A stretch of 64,000 nt of DNA from Polyangiaceae bacterium. GTDB lineage: Bacteria; Myxococcota_A; Polyangia; Polyangiales; Polyangiaceae. Made by a program: the position numbers and the translations under genes. The stretch covers positions 1,054,001-1,118,000 of the forward strand of contig JACKEA010000002.1 in the NCBI GenBank assembly GCA_020633235.1, read 5' to 3'. Position 1 is the stretch's first letter; the number at the start of each line of letters is the position of its first letter. The notes under the pieces are model-generated. The model worked only from the letters and a program-made list of their open reading frames with translations. It made no database searches and was not told the DNA's origin. Below, piece after piece: positions 44,580 through 51,536 of the stretch.

Positions 44580-46891
44580 CAACCGTCGTCGTCGGAGAGC
44601 GGCGCGAACAGGTCGTCCAGATCCCCCTGCGAAAGTGCCACGCTGGGGCCGCCGCTGAGCAGCGACTCCGCCAGATGTCGCTTCTTGCGCTGCAGTCCGA
44701 GCATGCGCTCCTCCACGCTGCCCGCGACCACCAGGTTGTGCACGAACACCGGCGCCGTTTGCCCGATGCGATAGGCGCGGTCCGTGGCCTGCATCTGGGC
44801 TGCGGCGTTCCACCACGGATCGTAGTGGATGACGGTGTCGGCACGGGTCAGGTTCAGCCCCGTCCCCCCGGCCTTCAGGCTGATCAGGAACACGTCCACT
44901 TCCCCGCCCTGGAAGCGGTCCACGAGCGATTGACGATCTTGGGAAGCGCCGGTGAGCGTCACGTGGGCGACGCCACGCTCCGCGAGCCCTTCGCTCAGGA
45001 TCGCGAGCATGCGGGCGAACTGGGAAAAGACCAGGACCTTCCGACCCTCCGCCAGCTGGCGCTCGAGGAGCTCGAAGAACAGCTCCCGCTTGGCAGAGCC
45101 GGTGACCTCTCTCGCGGCATCTACCTTCACCAACCGCGGATCGCAGCAAACCTGCCGCAGCTTGGTGAGCGCGTCCAAGATCGTGATGCTCGAAGCGGCA
45201 AACCCCTTCTTGCGGATCGCCTGCCGGACCTCGCCGTGGGCGGCCACGCGAATGCTCTCGTACAGATCGCGCTGCTCACCGCTGAGCTCCACGGAGCGCA
45301 CGAGCTCCGTCTTGGGCGGCAGCTCCTTGGCGACGGACTCCTTCAGGCGCCGAAGGATGTACGGAGCCACGCGCTGCTGGAGCGCCGCGAGCCGTTCGTC
45401 GTTGCCGTCCCGCTCGATGGGCAGACGAAAGCTGGAGCGGAACTGATTCGCGCTCCCGAGCAGCCCTGGCATCAAGAAGTCGAACAGCGACCACAGCTCT
45501 TCGAGGTTGTTCTCCACCGGAGTTCCGGTGAGGCACAGGCGGTGGCGCGCGGATAGCTCACGGATAGCGCGCGCGGCCTGGCTGCGCGGGTTCTTGATGG
45601 CCTGCGCCTCGTCGAGCACCAGGTAGTGGAACGGCTGCTCCAGAAAGGCTTGTCGATCTCGAACCAGCACCGGATAGCTGGTGATGGCGATCTCCGCTCG
45701 CGGCAGGTCGGCGTAGGCGGCGTGGCGTTTCTTGCCGTGGAGCTCCACCACCCGCAGGTGCGGCGCGAACTTCTTGAGCTCTCGCCGCCAGTTGCCGGTC
45801 AGGCTCGTGGGCATCACGATGAGGCTCGGCAGGTCCATCCGGCGCGCCTCTTTCTCGCTGGCGAAGAGCGCGATGGTCTGCAGCGTCTTGCCGAGGCCCA
45901 TGTCGTCCGCCAGCACGCCCGCGGCGTCGTGATCGCGCAGGTGCGCCATCCAGGACAGCCCCTCGTGCTGATACGGTCGCAGCTCCGCACGCAGGGCGGC
46001 CGGGGGCGGAGTCCAGCAAGGGGCGCTGCACAGCGCCGCGCCGCGTTCCACGAGGTCCTGCCCGCCATCCCAGCTGAGCACGAAGCCCTGCTCCTTCATG
46101 GCTTCGTCCAGCTCGCCGAGGGCGCCGGCGCGAGCCGCGTGAAATCGCAGATCGTCTCGCCGAGCTTCCGTGTACAGATCCGAGAGGACCGATAGGACTC
46201 GCCGCAAGCGCTGCCAGGGGATGGCGACGAAGTAGCCGTCGCCCACCGGCAGCGCGCGATAGCGCGCCGCGTGTCGCGCGAGGGACGCCAGCGAGCTTCC
46301 GTCCGGGCTCTCGTCCACCAGCTCCACCAGTGCCGGGAGCAGATCCACTCGACGACCGTTGACCTCGACGCCGAGCTCCAAGGAGAACCAGTCCGTCTCT
46401 TCCTCGACCTCCGCCACCTTCGCGTACCAGTCCGCACCGGCTTCCACCACGCGGTAGGGGTACGCTTCGTCGATTTCGACGGAGAATCCCAGCTCCGTGA
46501 GCTCGCGGACGGCGTGCGCCGAGAACGAGCACACGGCGTGGACGTTGTCGTCGATGTTCACCAGGTAGTCGGCCTCGGAGTCGTGGGCGGCAACGCAGCC
46601 GTCCACGCATTCGATCTCCACCGCGCCGAAGCGCTCGAGGAGCTGCTGAGCGCGAGCCTCCGCGGCAAGGTGGCGCGTCACCGAGGGCGACGGTTCGAGG
46701 TCGTCGTCCAGGTGCGCCACCCGCACGCGGTGTCTGCCGTACTGGAACCTGAGGGAGATGACGGCCGACAGACGCTCGCCCCATCGACCGTTTTCGTCCT
46801 CGAAGGAGAGACGTTCGGCAAACAGCCGAAGGCACGGTCGAGGCTCGACCGGCACGGAATTCTCTAGGGACACCTCGGAGCTCGTCAGCAC
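44579..46891 (-). CDS. SNF2-family helicase-like ATPase
   Basis: 770 aa from GTG 46891 (a GTG at 46873 is an alternative). The first 310 residues are an acidic, unassigned N-terminal domain. The SNF2 ATPase follows: LRPYQHEGLSWM, DDMGLGKT (motif I), LIVMPTSLTGNW, LDEAQAIKNP (motif II, DEAQ), LTGTPVENN (III), LVFSQFARML (IV) and TDRAYRIGQ (VI). This is the bacterial SNF2 plan, probably a DNA translocase remodelling protein-DNA complexes. It is coupled to the Ap4A-phosphorylase-like gene and divergent from the CbiX-like gene. Confidence 0.92.
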   Translation of the reverse strand: MLTSSEVSLENSVPVEPRPCLRLFAERLSFEDENGRWGERLSAVISLRFQYGRHRVRVAHLDDDLEPSPSVTRHLAAEARAQQLLERFGAVEIECVDGCVAAHDSEADYLVNIDDNVHAVCSFSAHAVRELTELGFSVEIDEAYPYRVVEAGADWYAKVAEVEEETDWFSLELGVEVNGRRVDLLPALVELVDESPDGSSLASLARHAARYRALPVGDGYFVAIPWQRLRRVLSVLSDLYTEARRDDLRFHAARAGALGELDEAMKEQGFVLSWDGGQDLVERGAALCSAPCWTPPPAALRAELRPYQHEGLSWMAHLRDHDAAGVLADDMGLGKTLQTIALFASEKEARRMDLPSLIVMPTSLTGNWRRELKKFAPHLRVVELHGKKRHAAYADLPRAEIAITSYPVLVRDRQAFLEQPFHYLVLDEAQAIKNPRSQAARAIRELSARHRLCLTGTPVENNLEELWSLFDFLMPGLLGSANQFRSSFRLPIERDGNDERLAALQQRVAPYILRRLKESVAKELPPKTELVRSVELSGEQRDLYESIRVAAHGEVRQAIRKKGFAASSITILDALTKLRQVCCDPRLVKVDAAREVTGSAKRELFFELLERQLAEGRKVLVFSQFARMLAILSEGLAERGVAHVTLTGASQDRQSLVDRFQGGEVDVFLISLKAGGTGLNLTRADTVIHYDPWWNAAAQMQATDRAYRIGQTAPVFVHNLVVAGSVEERMLGLQRKKRHLAESLLSGGPSVALSQGDLDDLFAPLSDDDG

Positions 46892-46913
46892 GAGGCTCCC
46901 GTTAGATCAAATT

Positions 46914-46952
46914 CGATCGCCTTTGTCGATCCCCTATCGACAAAGGCGATCG
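46914..46952. promoter_or_regulatory. 17-bp perfect inverted repeat just before a start codon
   Basis: Arms 46914-46930 and 46936-46952 are exact reverse complements around CCCCT. The right arm ends five bases before ATG 46958 and contains AAAGG, the only Shine-Dalgarno-like sequence for that gene. As RNA it would form a strong hairpin masking the ribosome-binding site; as DNA it could be an operator between the divergent SNF2 and CbiX-like genes. Confidence 0.7.
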
Positions 46953-46957
46953 TTGAC

Positions 46958-47500
46958 ATGGCGGACCGCTGCCCCAACACCTCGGGTATGGACCGCGCGG
47001 TATTGTTGGTCGGGCATGGGGGTGTGCCGAAGGATCTTCCCAAGAGCTGGCTGTCGGAGCTGCGGCGACTGGAGTCGGAGCGGCGCGCGCGGGGGTCGTC
47101 CGAGGCGGGCACCCGAGAGCTGGAGCTCGACCGAAAGATCCGGAATTTCCCGCGAACCGACGCCACGGATCCCTACCGCGCCGGGATCCTGGCCATCGCG
47201 CAGAAGCTCGAGCCCCTGCTAAACGGACGTCGTCTCGCGATCGCCTACAACGAATTTTGCAGTCCCAGTATCCATGACGCCGTGCGCGCCTTGGTCAGCG
47301 AGGGCGTGCGTCACGTCACGGTGGTGCCCACCATGATCACCCCGGGCGGCTCGCACTCGGAGATCGAGATCCCCGAAGCGCTGGCGGAGCTGCGCGAGGA
47401 GCTCTCGGTGGAGCTCCGCTACGCATGGCCGTTCGACGTGGCGGCGGTGGCCGGATTCTTGGCGGCGCACGTCAGCGAACGATCGCGAACGACGCCGTAG
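46958..47500 (+). CDS. CbiX/SirB-like chelatase-family protein
   Basis: 180 aa from ATG 46958; an ATG at 46988 (MDRAVLLVGHGG) is equally likely. AVLLVGHGGVPKDL holds the metal-site His seen in CbiX/SirB/CbiK enzymes. The second half has AYNEFCSPSIHDAVRALVSEGVRHVTVVPTMITPGGSHSEIEIP, including the second His in the GGSH motif. Known members insert cobalt or iron into sirohydrochlorin, but single-domain homologues in other contexts are not always chelatases. The C-terminus overlaps the convergent gene by 29 bases. Confidence 0.8.
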   Translation: MADRCPNTSGMDRAVLLVGHGGVPKDLPKSWLSELRRLESERRARGSSEAGTRELELDRKIRNFPRTDATDPYRAGILAIAQKLEPLLNGRRLAIAYNEFCSPSIHDAVRALVSEGVRHVTVVPTMITPGGSHSEIEIPEALAELREELSVELRYAWPFDVAAVAGFLAAHVSERSRTTP

Positions 47501-48152
47501 GGACGCTGCCCGTGGAGACGGGCGGCGGCGCGGTCGGCGGTTCGACGGCCTCGGCGGGCGGCGCGACGACCCGCGGGCGCCGAACTGCGACGACCTCTGC
47601 CGGCGCGGCGACCTTTGCCGGCGCGACGACCTTTGCCGGCGCGACGACCTCTGCCGGCGCGACGTCCTCTGCCGGCGCGACGTCCTCTGCCGGCGCGACG
47701 TCCTCTGCCGGCGCGACGACCTTCGCCGGCGCGACGTCCTTCGCCGGCGCGACGTCCTCTGCCGGCGCGGCCGCGTGCGCGACGACCTTTGCCGGCGCGT
47801 CGCTGCGCGACGATGCCGTCGCGACGCTGCTTCGCGCCACGCCCACCGCAAGCAGCGCCGCCATCGCGCCCACGCACGCGGCGACGAGCCGCGCGAAGCG
47901 CGCGCGCCGAGCGTCTTGCTCCGCCGTGCGCACCACCACGGGCCGCGGGGGCTCCGGCTCCTCGAGCTCCGGCTCGAAGCTCGGATCGGCGGGCCCGCCC
48001 TGGTAGACGCCTTCGTCACCAACGCGGAAGAACTCCGCCTCCTGCCGCCCTACGGACTCGGGAGCCGGCTCCTCGGAGGTGTGCCCAGGTGTGCCAACGG
48101 CTTCGTGGATGCGGGCGTGGCTGACAGACTCGAGCTCGAAAATGGGGCGCAT
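47472..48152 (-). CDS. Membrane protein with VAPAE-type repeats
   Basis: 226 aa from ATG 48152. An acidic N-terminal 70 residues are followed by RRARFARLVAACVGAMAALLAVGVA (one membrane helix). Then comes a run of six-residue repeats of the type VAPAE/KD/V (for example VAPAEDVAPAKV), and a Pro/Val-rich end. The repeat is written in 18-base DNA units (about 47594-47783). This looks like a periplasm-spanning spacer, as in TonB-like or PEGA-linked proteins. No functional motif. Confidence 0.75.
   Translation of the reverse strand: MRPIFELESVSHARIHEAVGTPGHTSEEPAPESVGRQEAEFFRVGDEGVYQGGPADPSFEPELEEPEPPRPVVVRTAEQDARRARFARLVAACVGAMAALLAVGVARSSVATASSRSDAPAKVVAHAAAPAEDVAPAKDVAPAKVVAPAEDVAPAEDVAPAEDVAPAEVVAPAKVVAPAKVAAPAEVVAVRRPRVVAPPAEAVEPPTAPPPVSTGSVPTASFAIVR
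47594..47783 (-). repeat. Tandem 18-base units coding VAPAE/K repeats
   Basis: Successive GGCGCGACGTCCTCTGCC-type units, with CTCTGCC alternating with CTTTGCC and CTTCGCC. The units encode the six-residue repeat of the membrane protein. Confidence 0.7.
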
Positions 48153-48248
48153 GGCTCACCTTTTGGCAGGGGTTGTCGGCTGCTTTCGCAAGGGCCGTGC
48201 CGAGCGAAAGGTTGCGAAGGCCGCCCGAGCCGGCTACCCCAGAAAGCC

Positions 48249-49013
48249 ATGCGCTTTCGGGCTCTCCTCGCCGTGTCCGTGCTCGGCGCCGCGTCCGGGG
48301 CCCGCGCCCAAGAGGACGCCGGCGCCGCGCCCGTCCGCTGGTGCGCCGAAGAGCTCACGATGCTCGATTCCAGCGCCTGCTACTTCTCTCCGGAGGGCGA
48401 CGACCGCGCGAAGGAAACACTGGTCATCTTCCTGCACGGCGTGATCAAGGACGGCACGACCTGGCAGTGGGCCCAGCAGCGCTCCATAGCGCGAGCCGCG
48501 AAGAAGAACGGTTTCAGCGTGCTGATGCCGCGCGGTCGCCAGGGCATCGGCCCCAAGGGCATGCGGGATTGGTGGACCTGGCCCACGTCCGTGAAGGCGG
48601 AGAACGCCCTGGGCACGGAGCTGCGCGCCGAATGGAAGGCGGATCGGGAACAGATCGAGAAGGATGCCGGCCACGGGTTCTCCAAGATCTTCGTGATCGG
48701 CTTCTCCAACGGCGCCTACTACGCGACGAGCTTGGCGCTGTTGGGCAAGACGAAGGACGTCGATGGCTTCGCGGTGTTCGCCGGCGGCGCAGGAGCGAAG
48801 TACTTGGTGGGCCCCGCCCAAGGCGTCCCCCACCGCCCGCCCATCTACGTGGGTTACGGTCTGCGCGACAAGGCGCACCACGATCCCGAGGGATTGGCCA
48901 AGGCCCTGAAGCGCCTCGGCTGGCGCCACCGCGTAGGCGTCAGCAAGCACGGCGGACACAGCATGCCGGACTCCAAGCTCGCCGACGCCATCCGCTTCTT
49001 GCGCGGCGGCTGA
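48249..49013 (+). CDS. Secreted alpha/beta hydrolase
   Basis: 254 aa from ATG 48249. Signal peptide MRFRALLAVSVLGAASGARA followed by AQED. The hydrolase has LVIFLHGVIKDG (oxyanion region), VIGFSNGAYYA (nucleophile motif G-F-S-N-G), VGYGLRDKAHHD (acid region) and SKHGGHSMPD (catalytic His). It resembles LpqC-type and polyhydroxybutyrate-depolymerase-like esterases. Two cysteines (WCAEELTMLDSSACYF) may form a disulfide. The gene is divergent from the VAPAE-repeat protein and nearly meets the convergent MFS gene. Confidence 0.85.
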   Translation: MRFRALLAVSVLGAASGARAQEDAGAAPVRWCAEELTMLDSSACYFSPEGDDRAKETLVIFLHGVIKDGTTWQWAQQRSIARAAKKNGFSVLMPRGRQGIGPKGMRDWWTWPTSVKAENALGTELRAEWKADREQIEKDAGHGFSKIFVIGFSNGAYYATSLALLGKTKDVDGFAVFAGGAGAKYLVGPAQGVPHRPPIYVGYGLRDKAHHDPEGLAKALKRLGWRHRVGVSKHGGHSMPDSKLADAIRFLRGG

Positions 49014-49022
49014 GATCTCGGC

Positions 49023-50225
49023 TCAGGACTGCGTTTCGGTGGTTTGATTCCGCAGCGCCGGCGCTTGGCGGTAGGCGATCAGGAACACGATCACGAGCAC
49101 CAGCAAGATCGCGCTGAAGCCGTAGGGATACTCCGGATGCAGCTGATAGAGGCTGGTGCCGACGACGGGACCGAGCATGCGTCCGAGGGCGGTAGCGGAG
49201 CTGTTCAAGCCGGCGACGGCGCCCTGCTCGTTGTCGGCCACCGCCAAGGACAGGGCCGCGCTCACCCCCGGTAACGCGAGCCCTTGCCCGAAGCCCTGGA
49301 TCGCCAAGGCGACGGTGAGTGTCGCGAACTGGTGCGCGAACACCAAGAATACGAATCCGACGAGGGCGATGGGCACGCCGAATCGCAACAGCGAGAGCGG
49401 CGCGAGGCCAGCGCGCCGCACCAAAAAACCCTGCACGAATACGGCGACGACGCCGTAACACACCAGCGCGATGCCGACGGTGCGTGCCGTCTGCTCCGGC
49501 AGGAGCTGCAAACGATCTTGATAGTAGAAGGCGATGGTCTGCTCCATCGCGACGGACGCCAGGCTGACGGCGAGACCGACGAACAGCAGCGGCCAAACGC
49601 GCGTGGCGACGGAAGAAGCGCGCTTTGGCGGGGCCTGGGCCACGTGGCGCTTGGGCTCGGGCACCAGCGCCATCACGAAGATGCCGTTCAACAGCGCAAA
49701 GGCAGCGGAGAAGTACACCGGCGCCAGCAGGCTGATGGTGGCGAGCCCCGCGCCGATGGCCGGACCGAACACGATCCCGAGACCGAAGGCTGCGCCGATG
49801 AGGGCCATGCCGGCGGTGCGGTCTTCGCGACCGGTGGTGTCGGCGATGTACGCTTGGGCCGTGGGGAGGGTTGCGGACGAGAACGTGCCACCGAAGATCC
49901 GGGCGGCCAGCAGCAAGCCGTACACGCCCCACACCCCGAGCACGCCCGACAGGCCCAGCTGGGCCACCACCGCGAACCCGAGAAAGCTCAGGGAAAATCC
50001 CAGGATCCCCGTAACCAGGATGGGTTTGCGACCGACTCGCTCGCTGCGGCGTCCCCAGAACGGGCTGACCAGAAACTGCATCAGCGCGTAGCTGGTGGAC
50101 AGCGATCCGATCTGCAGCTCCGTCAGGCCGAGGTGCCGCCCCAGCGGAGGCAACACCGGAAACAGCACGCTCAGCCCCAGGATGCTGTTGAAGACCGTGA
50201 TGAACAGCAGCGTCCGGGGTTTCAT
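49023..50225 (-). CDS. MFS drug/metabolite transporter
   Basis: 400 aa from ATG 50225 (MKPRTLLFITVFNSILGLSVLFPVL). Twelve hydrophobic helices. The loop 2-3 signature SPFWGRRSERVGRKPILVTG and the TM5 motif GAAFGLGIVFGPAIGAGLA (antiporter motif C-like) place it among the DHA1/TetA-like exporters. Likely exports a drug or metabolite with proton exchange; the substrate cannot be told. Confidence 0.9.
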   Translation of the reverse strand: MKPRTLLFITVFNSILGLSVLFPVLPPLGRHLGLTELQIGSLSTSYALMQFLVSPFWGRRSERVGRKPILVTGILGFSLSFLGFAVVAQLGLSGVLGVWGVYGLLLAARIFGGTFSSATLPTAQAYIADTTGREDRTAGMALIGAAFGLGIVFGPAIGAGLATISLLAPVYFSAAFALLNGIFVMALVPEPKRHVAQAPPKRASSVATRVWPLLFVGLAVSLASVAMEQTIAFYYQDRLQLLPEQTARTVGIALVCYGVVAVFVQGFLVRRAGLAPLSLLRFGVPIALVGFVFLVFAHQFATLTVALAIQGFGQGLALPGVSAALSLAVADNEQGAVAGLNSSATALGRMLGPVVGTSLYQLHPEYPYGFSAILLVLVIVFLIAYRQAPALRNQTTETQS

Positions 50226-50339
50226 GGGTGGCGGGAGTCTAGGCACAGCGCGCGCCAAGGGCCACGCCCGAAGGCGAGAAAATTGTTGGAATCGTGCAGT
50301 TCGCACGACCATGGAACCAGGCTAAGCTGTGCGCACGCC

Positions 50340-50672
50340 ATGCTGAGAAAAGCCCTGAAATACAAGCGCGACACCACCCGGCCCCACCCCAAGGCTCCCA
50401 GCAAGAAGAAGAAGAAGGCGGCCGGGCCCGACACCTCGAAGCCCGGCGTGAGCGCCTCCGACAAGAAGGCGGGTGCTGGCTCTTCCGCCGCGCGAAACCG
50501 CTCCAAGGCGGCAGCGAAGAAGGCGGCCTTCGCCCTGGAAGACTCGAAGAAAGATCCGTCGCGCAAGTCGACGCGCAGCAGCGCCAACCGGCAAAAGCCG
50601 GACAGCCAACTGAAGCGACGCGCCACGCGGCGGACCAGCGCGCCCAAGTCACGCGCCAGTCGCGGCAAGTAG
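50340..50672 (+). CDS. Lys/Arg-rich basic protein
   Basis: 110 aa from ATG 50340. Nearly half the residues are Lys, Arg, Ala or Ser, with stretches such as PSKKKKKAAGP, RSKAAAKKAAFA and KDPSRKSTRSSANRQK. This composition is like histone-H1-like tails of bacterial nucleoid proteins. No folded domain is evident. It precedes the HhH protein by nine bases on the same strand, so a joint DNA-related role is plausible. The ORF is real in codon terms, the function is inferred. Confidence 0.6.
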   Translation: MLRKALKYKRDTTRPHPKAPSKKKKKAAGPDTSKPGVSASDKKAGAGSSAARNRSKAAAKKAAFALEDSKKDPSRKSTRSSANRQKPDSQLKRRATRRTSAPKSRASRGK

Positions 50673-50681
50673 AGCCCGCTC

Positions 50682-51536
50682 ATGCAGCCACCGAGCAACT
50701 CGAAGGTGGCAGAGATGCTCGAAGAGGTCGCGGACCTGCTGTCGGTGCAGCACGCCGACCCCTATCGTGTGCGGGCCTACCGCGAGGCTGCCGCTACCCT
50801 GCGCGACCGAAAAGAAAGCGCGGCCGAGGTCGTCGAGGTGCATGGGCGCGAAGCCCTGGAGGGCTGGCCGAGGATTGGCAGGAGTCTTTCCTCCGCCATC
50901 GCCGAGATCGTGTCCAGCGGTCGCCTGGGGATGTTGGATCGCCTGCGGGGTGAAGTATCGCCGGAAGATCTATTCACCACGGTGCCGGGCATCGGCGAAG
51001 AGCTGGCCCGGCGCCTGCACGCGGCACTGGGCCTGGAAACACTGGAAGATCTCGAGGTGGCGGCGCACGACGGGCGTCTCGAAGGACTGCCGGGGTTCGG
51101 TGCGCGGCGCACCCGCGCGGTGCGCGAGCTGCTCGCCGCACGCCTCAGCCGCTCGGCGCGGAAGCTCGCCCGACGTGTGCAGCCCACGGACGTCGAGCGC
51201 CCGTCCATCACTGCGCTGCTGTCGGTGGACGACGAGTACCGGCGGCGCGCGCGCGCGGGCGAGTTGCGCCAGATTGCGCCACGTCGCCTGAACCCGGACC
51301 ACGAAGCTTGGCTGCCGATCCTCCATGCGGAGCGTGACGGCTGGAGCTTCACCGCGCTTTTCTCCAACACCGCGCGAGCCCACGAGCTCGGAACCACCCA
51401 CGACTGGGTGATCCTGTATTTCGAACGGGACGGCCACGAGGATCAGAGCACCGTCGTCACCGAGCATCGCGGCCCGCTAGCCGGAAAACGGGTGGTCCGT
51501 GGGCGCGAGGAGGAATGCCGAGCCCACTACCAATGA
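50682..51536 (+). CDS. Helix-hairpin-helix protein like the PolX N-terminus, no polymerase
   Basis: 284 aa from ATG 50682. The N-terminus (NSKVAEMLEEVADLLSVQHADPYRVRAYREAAATL) is the 8-kDa HhH domain of family-X DNA polymerases. Two HhH motifs follow, PGIGEELARRLH and PGFGARRTRAVRELL. The polymerase and PHP nuclease domains are absent. Instead the last 110 residues are a beta-rich domain (WLPILHAERDGWSFTALFSNTARAHELG, WVILYFERDG) that I do not recognise. Likely binds DNA gaps or ends. The stop overlaps the next start as ATGA. Confidence 0.8.
   Translation: MQPPSNSKVAEMLEEVADLLSVQHADPYRVRAYREAAATLRDRKESAAEVVEVHGREALEGWPRIGRSLSSAIAEIVSSGRLGMLDRLRGEVSPEDLFTTVPGIGEELARRLHAALGLETLEDLEVAAHDGRLEGLPGFGARRTRAVRELLAARLSRSARKLARRVQPTDVERPSITALLSVDDEYRRRARAGELRQIAPRRLNPDHEAWLPILHAERDGWSFTALFSNTARAHELGTTHDWVILYFERDGHEDQSTVVTEHRGPLAGKRVVRGREEECRAHYQ

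Noticed and set aside
46953..46958. Consensus TTGACA as a promoter -35
   Set aside because: It overlaps the ATG of the CbiX-like gene and no -10 lies at the right spacing downstream.
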